Shown here: positions 8,395 through 17,534 of the stretch, piece by piece
Position numbering within the stretch: the first letter of the stretch is position 1
Layout: each line of letters opens with the position of its first letter
Program-made: the position numbers and the translations under genes
The notes under the pieces: generated by a model
What the model saw: the letters and a program-made list of their open reading frames with translations, nothing else
What the model was told of the DNA's origin: nothing
Database searches by the model: none
NCBI GenBank assembly: GCA_963745755.1
Contig: CAVUYP010000001.1
Span: forward strand, 434,001 to 498,000
Reading direction: 5' to 3'
DNA: 64,000 bases
From: RHKX01 sp963745755
GTDB taxonomy: Bacteria; Actinomycetota; Thermoleophilia; Solirubrobacterales; 70-9

Positions 8395-9841
8395 TTGCGC
8401 CGCATCGCCCTCGCCTCGTCCCTGCTCGCCCTCGCGATGCTTGCCGCTGCCGCAGCGACCGCGAGCGCGGCACCGCGCGTCTCTCCGCGGGCCGCTCAGC
8501 AGGCGCTCGAGAACGCCGTCGACGCGTTCCGCGAGCCGCTCGCCGCCGGTCCCTCCGGCGGCGATCGCAACGTCACCACGGCGCTCCGCGACCTCGCCTT
8601 GGCGCTGCCGGCTCTGCACGGCGCCGATCGGGCGCAGGCGAAGCAGCTGCTCGCCAGGCCGACCGACAAGGGCCGCGAACTACTTCGGCAAGGAGGCGAG
8701 CGATTCGCCGATCTGCAACGACCAGTTCTGCATCCACTGGACCGACAAGGCGCAGAACAAGCCGGCCTCGGATGCATTCCTGACCCAGATCGGCGCCTCG
8801 GTCGTGAAGAGCTACTCGATCGAAAACGGCTCGCTCGGCTGGAAGCAGGCGAAGTCGGACGGCAAGCTCGGCGCCCGGCACGGCATCGGCCGCAAGGGGC
8901 AGGTCGACGTCTACGTCACCAACCTCGGCAAGAACCTCTACGGATATGCGTCGACCGATCCCGGCCAGAAGGGCCGCAAGCGGTTCGCCTACCTCGTCCT
9001 CGACAACGACTACAAGGGGTTCCCGAGCCCGCCGATCTCGTCGATGCAGGTCACGGTCGCGCACGAGTACAACCACATCCTCCAGTTCAACTACGACGTC
9101 TACGAGGACGCCTGGCTGTTCGAGTCGACGGCTACCTGGGCCGAGGACAAGGTCTACCCGGCGATCAACGACTACCTCAACTACCTGCCGGCGATGGCCG
9201 CGAAGCCGCAGCAGCCGATGACCGGGCAGAGCATCAAGATCTACGCCGAGGCGGTCTGGAACCACTGGCTCAGCTCCCGCTACGGCGACGACGTGGTCCG
9301 CAACACCTGGAAGGTCTCGCCGAAGCAGAAGAGCTTCGCGGTCGACTCCTACGACAGGGCGATCAGGAACTTCGGCGGCCCCGGCTTCGCGCGCGAGCTC
9401 GGTGACTTCTTCGCGGCGAGCGCCGAGTGGAGCTCGCTGCCGGAGTTTCCGGACCACAGCGAGTACCCGAACGTCGACCGCTCCGGGAAGGTGACGGGCA
9501 AGACCAAGAAGACGAACCTCGACAACACCTCCTACCGCCTCTACAACGTCAAGGCCGCCGGCGGCGCCGCGGTGCAGCTCAAGGTCAGGGCCAAGAAGGG
9601 CACCCGCAGCTCGATCTCGCTGGTCGGCCGCGAAGGTGGCGAGGGCGGTCCGGTGACGACCGCGACGAAATACCTCGGCCGCGGCGGCACCGGCAAGGTC
9701 AGCCTCGCCGACCCCGGCAAGTTCAAGCGGGTCACGGCCGTCGTCGCCAACGTCGACGGGCGCAGCAACCGGCGCAACAAGCGCGGCAAGCGCGTCTACA
9801 GGTCGAACGGCTCCAAGTACCGGCTCAGCCTCATCGGCTGA
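8395..9841 (+). CDS. Secreted HExxH metallopeptidase (MXAN_6640-like), one frame break near 8672
   Basis: Exported protein of about 480 residues. It starts at TTG 8395, preceded by a good Shine-Dalgarno (GGAAGGA, about 10 bases upstream). A signal peptide follows (IALASSLLALAMLAAAAATASA). The zinc motif HEYNH lies in VTVAHEYNHILQFNYD near 9060, with a downstream Glu in WLFESTATWAED as possible third ligand, a gluzincin-like spacing. The C-terminal about 130 residues look like a beta-rich secreted domain. Signal peptide and catalytic part lie in different frames; one extra base near 8672 joins them. Substrate unknown. Confidence 0.78.
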
Positions 9842-9856
9842 GCCGGGCCGCGTGCG

Positions 9857-12112
9857 CTAGGCGGGCGCGACGGCGACCGGGATGCCGTTGAGGACGGCGT
9901 TGCCGGACAGTGCGTCGACGAGGGTCTCGTCGGCGAGCAGGTTCGAGTTGACGCCGGGACTGGCGGCCGCGACCGCCATCCGGGCGCCGCTGCTGTCGTG
10001 GCCCCATCCGTGCGGGATCGAGACGACGCCCTCCATGATCGAGTCGGTCACCTCGACCGGCACGACGACGCTGCCGGCCCGTGAGCTGACCGCGGCCGAT
10101 GCCCCTTCGACGAGCCCGAGCCGGGCGGCATCGGTCGGGTTGACCTGCATCGTGCAGCGGTCCTTGCCGCGAACGAGGTGGGGGAGGTTGTGCATCCAGG
10201 AGTTGTTCGAGCGCAGGTCGCGGCGGCCGATCAGGACCAGGTCCTCGCGGGACCGCTCGAGCGAGCCGGCGAGGCGGTCGAGATCGCCGCGCAGTGCCGG
10301 CGGGCAGAGCTCGACCCTGCCGCTCGCGGTGCGCAGCACGTCGGGCAGGCGCGGCTGCATCGGCCCGAGGTCGATTCCGTGCGGGCTGCCCTCGAGCCGG
10401 TCCAGCGAGAGCGCCGTGCCGTTGCCCCTCCCCGGCCGGCCGGGGAGGCCGGCGCCGTAGGGGCCGCAGCGCAGCATCAGGTCGAGGATCCGCTCCGGCC
10501 CGCGTCGCCCGGCGACGGCAGCGAGCACTTCGGCGGGCTCCATGCCCTCGGCCGGCGAGCCCTCGTTGACGGTCTCGCGGCGCGCCACCTCGAGGGCGAC
10601 CATGTCGTCGAAGGCGTCGACGTCGGCATCGGGGCCGGCTCCGGCCGCCAACCCGGCAAGGCGCAGCATCGTCCGCCACTCCGGCTCGATCGCCGGGTCC
10701 GGGCGCAGCACCGGCGGGCTGAAGTTGGCGATGTTGCGGACCGACAGCTGGTAGAAGGCGAGGTCGTAGTGCGGCCGCTCGAGCGGCGAGAGGACGGGCA
10801 GGACGACGTCGGCTCGCGAGCTGGTCTCGTTCAGGTAGCAGTCGATCGAGACGAGCAGGTCGAGCGAGTCGAAGGCCTCGCCGAGCCGTCCGACGTTCGG
10901 CGTCGAGACGAGCGGGTTGCCGGCGACGGTGATCAGCGCCCTGATCCGCCCCTCGCCGGGCGACGTGATCTCCTCGGCCAGGCACGACACCGGCAGCTCG
11001 CCGAAGGCCTCCGGCATCTCCCTCACCCGCGTCCTCCAGCGGCCCATCTCGAAGCCGCGGCCGCGGCCGCCGGCGCCGGTCGAGTTCGACTGCGCTGCGG
11101 CGGCGAGCGGGAACATGACGCCGCCGGGGCGATCGAGGTTGCCGGTGAGCGCGTTGAGGACGTCGACCAGCCAGCTCGCCAGCGTGCCGAACTCCTGAGT
11201 CGTCGTCCCGATCCGGGCGTAGACGGCGGCGGTCGGCGCCGCGGCGAGGTCGCGGGCGATCCGGCGGATCTCGGCGGCGTCGATGCCGCAGGCCTCGGCG
11301 ACCGCCTCGGGCGAGAACGGCGCGACCGCCTCGCCGACCTCGTCGAGCCCGGCGACGTGCTCGGCGACGGGCCCGGGAGCCACGAGGCCCTCCTCGAAGA
11401 GGGTGTGGGCGAGCCCGGCCAGGAAGTGGGCGTCACGGCCGGGGCGGATCGGATGGTGTTCGTCGGCGACCTCGGCGGTGCGGGTCCGGCGCGGGTCGAC
11501 GACGACGACGCGGCCGCCGCGCTCGCGGATCGCCCGCAGCTTGCCGCGCATGTCCGGCGCGGTCATCAGCGAGCCGTTCGAGGCGAGCGGGTTGGCGCCG
11601 AGGATCAGCATGTAGTCGGTGCGATCGACATCGGGGATCGGGATCGACAGCCCGGAGCCGAACATCGACGCACAGGAGATCTGCTTGGGAAGCTGGTCGA
11701 CGCTCGTGGCGCTGAAGATGTTGCGGGTGCCGAGCGCCTTCGCAAGCGCCCGCAGATAGATCAGGCCGTCGAGGGTGTGGGCGTTCGGGTTGCCGAGGTA
11801 GACGGCCGTCGCGTTGCGGTCGCCGGACTCCCTGATCGGCGCCAGCTTCGCCTCGATCGCCGCAAACGCCTCGTCCCAGCCGGCGGGGACGAGCACGCCG
11901 TCGCGGCGCACGAGCGGGGTCGAGATCCGGTCGGGATCGGAGTGGAGCTCGCCGATGCTCGCTCCCTTCGGGCAGATGAACCCGGCGCTGAAGACATCAT
12001 CGTCGTCACCGCGGACCTTGACGACGGCGTCGCCTTCGATCTCCAGGGCCAGCCCGCAGGTCGCCTCGCAGAGCGGGCAGGTCGCGAACCGGGTGACGCT
12101 CTCCTCCGTCAT
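9857..12112 (-). CDS. Molybdopterin-dependent oxidoreductase, 4Fe-4S containing
   Basis: 751-residue catalytic subunit of the DMSO reductase superfamily. The N-terminal Fe-S motif CPLCEATCG followed by ICPKG fits C-x2-C-x3-C-x27-C. Molybdopterin-binding domains follow (LILGANPLASNGSL, VVVVDPRRTRTAEVADEH, then AGNPLVSTPNVGRL), and the C-terminal molydopterin dinucleotide-binding domain contains the LRSNNSWMHN stretch. No twin-arginine signal is seen, so it is probably cytoplasmic. The region where formate dehydrogenases carry Cys/Sec reads VDQLPKQISCASM and does not allow a secure substrate call. No partner subunit or cofactor gene is adjacent. Confidence 0.88.
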   Translation of the reverse strand: MTEESVTRFATCPLCEATCGLALEIEGDAVVKVRGDDDDVFSAGFICPKGASIGELHSDPDRISTPLVRRDGVLVPAGWDEAFAAIEAKLAPIRESGDRNATAVYLGNPNAHTLDGLIYLRALAKALGTRNIFSATSVDQLPKQISCASMFGSGLSIPIPDVDRTDYMLILGANPLASNGSLMTAPDMRGKLRAIRERGGRVVVVDPRRTRTAEVADEHHPIRPGRDAHFLAGLAHTLFEEGLVAPGPVAEHVAGLDEVGEAVAPFSPEAVAEACGIDAAEIRRIARDLAAAPTAAVYARIGTTTQEFGTLASWLVDVLNALTGNLDRPGGVMFPLAAAAQSNSTGAGGRGRGFEMGRWRTRVREMPEAFGELPVSCLAEEITSPGEGRIRALITVAGNPLVSTPNVGRLGEAFDSLDLLVSIDCYLNETSSRADVVLPVLSPLERPHYDLAFYQLSVRNIANFSPPVLRPDPAIEPEWRTMLRLAGLAAGAGPDADVDAFDDMVALEVARRETVNEGSPAEGMEPAEVLAAVAGRRGPERILDLMLRCGPYGAGLPGRPGRGNGTALSLDRLEGSPHGIDLGPMQPRLPDVLRTASGRVELCPPALRGDLDRLAGSLERSREDLVLIGRRDLRSNNSWMHNLPHLVRGKDRCTMQVNPTDAARLGLVEGASAAVSSRAGSVVVPVEVTDSIMEGVVSIPHGWGHDSSGARMAVAAASPGVNSNLLADETLVDALSGNAVLNGIPVAVAPA

Positions 12113-12149
12113 CGCGGCATCGATCTTCGCAGATGCGGACTCGCCGGTC

Positions 12150-12854
12150 CTAGAACCGTCGGCGGCTCACGTTGGCGACGATCACCGCCAGCACGGTGAC
12201 GAGGTAGAACTGGCCCATCAGGGCCTCGACGACGCCCATCGCCCGGCCGAGGTTGGAGGCGGCGGTGAGATCGCCGTAGCCGACCGTCGTCAGCGTCGCC
12301 AGGCTGAAGTAGAGGAAGTCGTTGGTCGTCCCCGCCGCCGCGCCCTGAACGAAGAACGGGTTGCCGCTGATGTCCTCGACGGCACCGAACAGGAGTGCGA
12401 AGGCGAGTCCGAGCAGCATGTAGAGCGACAAGCCGCAGTAGATCGTCTGCACGGTGACGTGCTTGTCCTCGCGCAGCTCGCGGACGACGCCGGCGACGAT
12501 CGCCGCCGGCGTCAGCAGGATCAGCACCAGGGTAAGCACCCGCGGCGCGGCCGGAGCGACGTCGCTGAAGCCGATCAGGGCGGCGCCGACGAGCGCCGCC
12601 AGCGCCGTCAGCACCGCCGCTGCAAGGCGGACGATGTGGCGGCTGAACCCAGCGGCGCGAAGCGCGAGGACGATCACCGCGCTCTGCAGGACGATGGCGA
12701 TGAAGCGGCTCAGGTCGCCGTCGGGCGCAGCGAGCTGGAACACCATCGCGGCGACGATCGCGACGAGGACGAAGCCGAAGCTCTGCCGCGGCTCGGTCAG
12801 CTGCAGCGCGCTCGGCAGCCCGTGGTCGGGGGCCTTCCGTCTGACTGAGCTCAT
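12150..12854 (-). CDS. Two-pore-domain-style potassium channel protein
   Basis: 234-residue membrane protein with about six hydrophobic segments. The potassium selectivity filter TTVGYGD sits in a pore loop near the C-terminus (LATLTTVGYGDLTAAS), followed by a final helix (VTVLAVIVANVSRRRF). No cytoplasmic RCK/TrkA domain is fused. The ATG at 12854-12852 overlaps the TGA of the upstream amidase gene (ATGA), so the two are translationally coupled. Voltage sensing is not evident because the fourth helix lacks an Arg ladder. Confidence 0.85.
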   Translation of the reverse strand: MSSVRRKAPDHGLPSALQLTEPRQSFGFVLVAIVAAMVFQLAAPDGDLSRFIAIVLQSAVIVLALRAAGFSRHIVRLAAAVLTALAALVGAALIGFSDVAPAAPRVLTLVLILLTPAAIVAGVVRELREDKHVTVQTIYCGLSLYMLLGLAFALLFGAVEDISGNPFFVQGAAAGTTNDFLYFSLATLTTVGYGDLTAASNLGRAMGVVEALMGQFYLVTVLAVIVANVSRRRF

Positions 12855-13564
12855 CGGTGCTTGTCGAGCACCTTGGTGACGAGCTTGCGGTACTTGCGGA
12901 CGTCGCCCTTGAGCCAGTCGACGTGGTCGTTGCGCCATCCCTCCAGGTCCTTGAAGTGGCGGGAGCCGTTCGCCATCGAATGTCCGATCACGTCCTGCAT
13001 GCGGATCCGGTACTTGCGCTTCAGCCAGGCGGTCAGCCGCACCGCCGCGCGGATCTGCTTCCTGCGGTCGAGGATCGCGCGGTCGCTGCCGTGCTTGGAG
13101 GCGCTGCTCTGCTGGACCATCTCGATGCCGATCGCGGTCTGGTTGAGGCCGATCGTGTGGCGACAGCGGACGTAGAGCCTCGTCAGCTGACGGATCCTGC
13201 CGTTCTTTTCGACCACGAACTGCGCGCAGACTCCGGGCCGCTCGCCGAGCGCCGGGGAGTTGGCGGCGAACGTGTTGTAGACGGGGCCGTAGGTCGACGT
13301 CGCCGTGTAGTGGAGGACGATCACCTTCGGCTTCTTGAGACGCCAGCTGCGCTTGCCGTAATGGCGGTGCGAGTAGTTGGCCATCTGGCGCTTGCGGTCC
13401 TTGCCGTAGGGAATCGGATTCCAGTCGATCTTCGGCTTCGGCACGCCGGCCGATCGGCCGGCGGGGCCGGCGTCCGCGGTCGTGCCGCCGGCGGCCGCCG
13501 CGACGGCCGCGAAGAGGGCGACGGCGCTGGCGGAGATGGCGAGGGTCGTTGCGAGCCTGCTCAT
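12851..13564 (-). CDS. Secreted N-acetylmuramoyl-L-alanine amidase (Amidase_2 / PGRP-like)
   Basis: 237 residues with a signal peptide (LATTLAISASAVALFAAVAA). The catalytic domain has the zinc-ligand motif VIVLHYTATSTYG, the second His in VRCRHTIGLNQTAIGIEM, and the C-terminal DVIGHSMANGSRHFKDLEGW in place of the usual H-x-D-P element. It would cleave the amide bond between MurNAc and the stem peptide outside the membrane. The start ATG 13564 has TAACCT 7 bases upstream, a leaderless arrangement. The stop overlaps the channel start. A longer frame upstream is low-complexity shadow. Confidence 0.85.
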   Translation of the reverse strand: MSRLATTLAISASAVALFAAVAAAAGGTTADAGPAGRSAGVPKPKIDWNPIPYGKDRKRQMANYSHRHYGKRSWRLKKPKVIVLHYTATSTYGPVYNTFAANSPALGERPGVCAQFVVEKNGRIRQLTRLYVRCRHTIGLNQTAIGIEMVQQSSASKHGSDRAILDRRKQIRAAVRLTAWLKRKYRIRMQDVIGHSMANGSRHFKDLEGWRNDHVDWLKGDVRKYRKLVTKVLDKHR

Positions 13565-13670
13565 CGGCCCGAGGTTAGGGCACCGATCCCGGCTAGGTTT
13601 CAAGCGTCGTGGCGATGCATGAGTCCGATCGAGGCTGGGCGGCAGCGCCCGCGGGGGGGCGCTGAGCGCC

Positions 13671-14852
13671 GTGTTCACCGTCGACACCGCCGATTTTCTG
13701 GTCATCGTCGTCACCGCCGCGCTGGCGGCGACGGCGGTCAGCTTCGGGGGCAAACGGGTCTTCGTGCCGGTCGTCGTCCTCGAGCTGGTCTTGGGGATCC
13801 TGATCGGCCCCGACGTGCTCGGGCTCGCGACCGCCGACTCGTTCATCAAGTTCTTCTCGAATCTCGGCCTCGGCATGCTGTTCTTCTTCGCCGGCTACGA
13901 GATCGACTTCGAGCGGATCCGCGGCGCGCCGTTGCGGCTCGGCGCGATCGGCTGGGCGATCTCGCTGGCGATCGCCTACGCGCTCGGCGGCCTGCTCGCG
14001 CTCGGCGGCGTCGTACTCTCGCTGCTGTTCACCGGTTCGGCGATGGCGACGACCGCGATCGGGACGCTGATCCCGATCCTCGACGACGCGAACGAGCTGA
14101 AGACCAGGTTCGGGACCTACCTGCTCGCCGCCGGGGCGGTCGGCGAGTTCGGGCCGATCCTGCTGATCACCTTCCTGTTCTCGACCGATACGCCGCTGAC
14201 CAGCGGATTGGTCGTGATGGTCTTCATCGCGCTTGCGGTGCTCTCGGCCGTGCTCGCGATCCGCTGGGTCGGGCACGGCTGGGAGACCTTCGAGGGGGCG
14301 CTCGAAACGAGCTCGCAGCTGCCGATCCGGGTCGCCGTCGTGCTGATCTTCGCGCTCGCCTACCTCGCCGCCGACCTCGGCCTCGATCTGCTGCTCGGCG
14401 GCTTCGTGGCCGGAGTCATCGTCCGCCTGGCGTTGCGCGGGCGCGAGGTGACGATCCTCGAGTCGAAGCTGGCGGCGGTCGGTTACGGCTTCCTGATCCC
14501 GTTCTTCTTCGTCGTCAGCGGCATCGAGTTCGACATGAGCGCGCTCGTCGCCGACCCGGGCCGGATCGTCCTCGTGCCGGCCTTCTTCCTGATGTTCCTG
14601 GTGATCCGCGGCGTGCCGGCGATGCTGATCTACCGCAAGGCGCTGGCGCTCCGCGATCGCGCCGCGCTCGCGTTCTTCAGTTCGACCGAGCTTCCCCTCG
14701 TCGTCGCGATCACGACGATCGCGGTGGCGGAGGAGCGGATGCGGACGACGACCGCCGCCGCCCTGGTCGGAGCCGCGGTGCTGTCGACCGCGGTCTATCC
14801 GCTGCTCGGCCTGCGGATGCGCGGCTCGCAGGTGGACCCGGAGGGGGTCTGA
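13671..14852 (+). CDS. CPA2-type monovalent cation/proton antiporter
   Basis: 393-residue, about 12-helix membrane protein of the Na+/H+ exchanger (KefB/NapA-like) family. Recognisable elements are GILIGPDVLGL in an early helix, MLFFFAGYEIDFERI, and the ion-site helix with VGEFGPILLI. No TrkA-N or other regulatory domain is fused. The start is GTG 13671; there is no convincing ribosome-binding site. It is divergent from the amidase and channel genes; together these suggest a cation-handling neighbourhood, but co-regulation is not shown. The ion specificity is undetermined. Confidence 0.85.
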   Translation: MFTVDTADFLVIVVTAALAATAVSFGGKRVFVPVVVLELVLGILIGPDVLGLATADSFIKFFSNLGLGMLFFFAGYEIDFERIRGAPLRLGAIGWAISLAIAYALGGLLALGGVVLSLLFTGSAMATTAIGTLIPILDDANELKTRFGTYLLAAGAVGEFGPILLITFLFSTDTPLTSGLVVMVFIALAVLSAVLAIRWVGHGWETFEGALETSSQLPIRVAVVLIFALAYLAADLGLDLLLGGFVAGVIVRLALRGREVTILESKLAAVGYGFLIPFFFVVSGIEFDMSALVADPGRIVLVPAFFLMFLVIRGVPAMLIYRKALALRDRAALAFFSSTELPLVVAITTIAVAEERMRTTTAAALVGAAVLSTAVYPLLGLRMRGSQVDPEGV

Positions 14853-14855
14853 GGG

Positions 14856-16292
14856 TCAGGAGGTGGTCGTGGCCCGGCGCTGCTCGCTCGGGGCCGACCC
14901 GTTGCCGGCCACCTTCGGGGCGAGTGCGGCGAGGTTCTCGAGCTCGTCGTTGAGGTCGGCGGCGAGACCGCCGAGGCTCGGGATCCCCTCGTAGTCGCCG
15001 ATCAGCCCGAAGTTGATGCCGCCGTCGTAGCTCATGATCCCGACGCAGACCGCCTGCCGCTTGGCGAGCGGAACCATCGGGAAGATGTCGCGGAGGCGGC
15101 GGCCGAGCACGAACAGCGGGAACTGCGGCCCCGGCACGTTGGTGACGACGAGATTGAAGAAGCGCTGACGCGACTGCAGCCGCGCCGCCTGCGAGACGAT
15201 CGTCGGCGGCGCGAAGTCGGTCATCTCGGCGAGCAGGTTGGCGCCGACCGCCTGCTTGGAGTCCTTGAGGTTGCCCATCGAGCGACGGACCAGCCCGAGC
15301 CGCTCGATCGGGTCCTCGCACCAGACCGGCAGCGGCGCCATCATCGCCGTCACCTGGTTGCCGAGGTCGCCGTGCTGGTCGGCGGCGCGGATGCTGACCG
15401 GCACCATCGCCTTGAGGACGAGCTCGTCGGTCTCGTGGCCGAGCGAGCGCAGGTGGCGGCCGAGGGCGCCGGCGACGACGGTGAGGACGACGTCGTTGAC
15501 GGTGCCCCCGTAGACGTCCTTGATCCTCCGCAGGTCGGCGAGGTCGGCGCGGACCCAGGCGAAGCGGCGATGGGGGCCGATCTCGACGTTGAGCGGCGAG
15601 TCGGGCGCGGCCAGCCCCTTGCCGGCGATCGCACCGGTGGCGCCGAGCGCTTCGCGGACGGCGCCGAGCGCTTTCATCGGCCGGCGGACCAGCGCCCGGG
15701 CGCCGCGCAGGACCTCGGCCGGCTGGGTGACGCGCTCGGTCACCGCGGCGCCGAGCAGCTCCAGCGAGCTCGGCTCGGGGCGGGGGATCCACTCGGGCGG
15801 ATCATCGGCCGCGGCGGCTTCGGCCTCGGCGTCGAAGAGGACCGTGGTTATGTCGACTCCGGAGACGCCGTCGACCAGGCAGTGATGGCTCTTGCAGACG
15901 ATCGCGAACCGTTCCTCGGAGAGCCCGTCGACCATCCACAGCTCCCAGAGCGGCTTCGAGCGGTCGAGCCCCTGCGAGAAGGCCCGGGCGGCGAACGTCC
16001 GCAGCTGCTCCTCGTCGCCGGGGGAGGGGAGGGCGGTGTGGCGGACGTGGTAGTCGAGGTTGAGATGGGGGTCGTCGACCCAGACCGGCCGGCCCTGGTC
16101 GAATGGCACGAACCGCAGCTTCTGGCGGAATCGGGGGACCAGATGCAGCCGCGAGCGCAGATGCTCCTTGAACTCATCGAAGTCGGGTGCGGGCCCGTCG
16201 AAGATCATCGTCGAGGCGACGTGCATGTGGGCGCCGTCGCGCTCGAGGTGCAGGAACGATGCGTCGAGGCCGGTCAGGCGGTCGGAACTCAT
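14856..16292 (-). CDS. Wax ester synthase / diacylglycerol acyltransferase (WS/DGAT)
   Basis: 478-residue acyltransferase that makes wax esters or triacylglycerol from acyl-CoA. The catalytic HHxxxDG is HHCLVDG at residues 136-142. Family blocks include the N-terminal LTGLDASFLHLE, the middle GGTVNDVVLTVVAGAL, and the C-terminal NVPGPQFPL. ATG 16292 is chosen; a purine-rich AGGTGG element lies about 12 bases upstream. A longer frame to 16385 is not supported. It ends 3 bases from the convergent antiporter stop. Confidence 0.92.
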   Translation of the reverse strand: MSSDRLTGLDASFLHLERDGAHMHVASTMIFDGPAPDFDEFKEHLRSRLHLVPRFRQKLRFVPFDQGRPVWVDDPHLNLDYHVRHTALPSPGDEEQLRTFAARAFSQGLDRSKPLWELWMVDGLSEERFAIVCKSHHCLVDGVSGVDITTVLFDAEAEAAAADDPPEWIPRPEPSSLELLGAAVTERVTQPAEVLRGARALVRRPMKALGAVREALGATGAIAGKGLAAPDSPLNVEIGPHRRFAWVRADLADLRRIKDVYGGTVNDVVLTVVAGALGRHLRSLGHETDELVLKAMVPVSIRAADQHGDLGNQVTAMMAPLPVWCEDPIERLGLVRRSMGNLKDSKQAVGANLLAEMTDFAPPTIVSQAARLQSRQRFFNLVVTNVPGPQFPLFVLGRRLRDIFPMVPLAKRQAVCVGIMSYDGGINFGLIGDYEGIPSLGGLAADLNDELENLAALAPKVAGNGSAPSEQRRATTTS

Positions 16293-16387
16293 GAATACAT
16301 CTTTCCACCTCTGTAAAGACTGTGACCGGACCCACACAAACCACGTACCCGGCGCTCTACCGTGCCGCCGGACCAGATAGATCAACT

Positions 16388-16552
16388 GCGACGAGACCGC
16401 TCAATCCAGACCCGGCAAGCCGGGCGGAGCGGGGGACCCACAGCCGGACTTCCGAGCCGGCAGGGGCGAATCGGGTCGTGATCGACCCGTAGCGCGGATC
16501 TCGGGGGAACGGGATCCGCGGCGAGCCCGACAGCTAACCCCGTCGGCGGCGA
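16388..16552 (+). promoter_or_regulatory. c-di-AMP riboswitch (ydaO/yuaA type)
   Basis: The conserved blocks of this class are present in order: CCGCTCAATCC (16397-16407), GGAGCGGGGGACCCA (about 16426-16440), GGGGCGAATC (about 16463-16472), and the diagnostic CCCGACAGCTAACCCCGTCGG near 16526-16546. Hairpins between them include CGGGTCG-TGAT-CGACCCG (16472-16489). It precedes an RlpA-like wall gene by 16 bases, the usual target type in actinobacteria. In known cases c-di-AMP binding turns expression off; here this is inference. Confidence 0.9.
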
Positions 16553-16567
16553 AAGCGAGGATCGAAG

Positions 16568-17521
16568 ATGACGTATTTCCGCGATTGGCGGGGATGGGTC
16601 GCAGCGTTCGTGCTGCTGCCCACAGCCGCATTCCTGATCGGGACCGTGACCGGCCCGGCGCTCGGCGCCCAGTCGGGGCCGCGGACGGCGTCGCTGACGA
16701 CCAGCGACAAGCACGTCCGCCCGAACGAGAAGGTGACCGTCCGCGGCCGGTTCCGGCCGGCGGCCACGCAGGCGTCGATCGCCGGCAGCGGCGGCGCCGG
16801 CGAGTCGCGGACCCAGCCCGTCAAGATCCAGTTCCGCGCGCTCGGCTCGAAATACTGGCACGCGGCGCGGAGCACCCGCGCGGGCAAGGCCGGTCGCTTC
16901 AAGGAGCGCCTGAAGATCGGGCGCAGCGGCCGGATCCGAGCGGTCAGCGCCGACGGCCGGACCACGAAGGCGAAGAAGGTCACGGTCCGAACGGTCACCC
17001 GGGCGAGCGTCGAAAAGCGCGCCAAGGTCGGCCAGAAGGTGACGATCAGGGGTCGCGTCGCCCCCGCCGGCCCGCGACGCAAGGTGACGGTCCGGGTCGG
17101 CGGCGACAGGATCCGCGCGCATACGAATCGGCGCGGCAAGTTCAAGGCGAAGTGGAGGCCGCGCCACGCCGGCCACAGCAAGGTCAGGGTGCGGGCGGAC
17201 GGCAACCTCGTCGCCACCGGCAGCAAGGCGAAGGCCGGCCGGGTGACGGTCTTCCGCCGGGCCGAGGCGTCCTGGTACGGCCCCGGCCTGTACGGCAACG
17301 GGGTCGCCTGCGGCGGCACCCTGAAGCCGTCGACGATGGGCGTCGCCCACAAGACGCTCCCCTGCGGCACGAAGCTGACGATCCGCTACCGCGGGCGGCA
17401 GGTGAAGGCGAAGGTGATCGACCGCGGCCCCTACGTCGCCGGTCGCGAGTTCGACCTCACCGAGGCCGTCAAGAACAAGCTCGGCATGGGCGGCGTCGGG
17501 ATGATCCTCGTCGACCGCTGA
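16568..17521 (+). CDS. Exported RlpA-like double-psi beta-barrel protein
   Basis: 317 residues: an N-terminal signal or anchor (WVAAFVLLPTAAFLIGTV), two Lys/Arg-rich Ig-like beta repeats (residues about 40-130 and 130-225, each starting with a KVTVRGR/KVTIRGR strand), and a C-terminal RlpA/3D-like barrel. The barrel shows EASWYGPGLYGNGVACG, the ALPCGTKLTI-type block (here TLPCGTKLTI) and the acidic catalytic-type motif VIDRGPYVAGREFDLT. RlpA relatives cleave naked glycan strands at the septum; resuscitation-factor-like roles are also known. The c-di-AMP riboswitch immediately upstream ties its expression to wall or osmotic status. Confidence 0.88.
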   Translation: MTYFRDWRGWVAAFVLLPTAAFLIGTVTGPALGAQSGPRTASLTTSDKHVRPNEKVTVRGRFRPAATQASIAGSGGAGESRTQPVKIQFRALGSKYWHAARSTRAGKAGRFKERLKIGRSGRIRAVSADGRTTKAKKVTVRTVTRASVEKRAKVGQKVTIRGRVAPAGPRRKVTVRVGGDRIRAHTNRRGKFKAKWRPRHAGHSKVRVRADGNLVATGSKAKAGRVTVFRRAEASWYGPGLYGNGVACGGTLKPSTMGVAHKTLPCGTKLTIRYRGRQVKAKVIDRGPYVAGREFDLTEAVKNKLGMGGVGMILVDR

Positions 17522-17534
17522 GTCCGGGCCGGGC

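Noticed and set aside
9857..12112. Specific assignment as formate dehydrogenase or nitrate reductase
   Set aside because: No partner subunits are adjacent and the active-site ligand region does not show a diagnostic Cys/Sec or Asp that I could place with confidence.
10178..12199. Long open frame (673 codons) on the + strand opposite the molybdopterin oxidoreductase gene
   Set aside because: It is an antisense shadow caused by high third-position GC; composition is Arg/Gly/Asp/Glu-rich without motifs, while the minus-strand frame has full family motifs.
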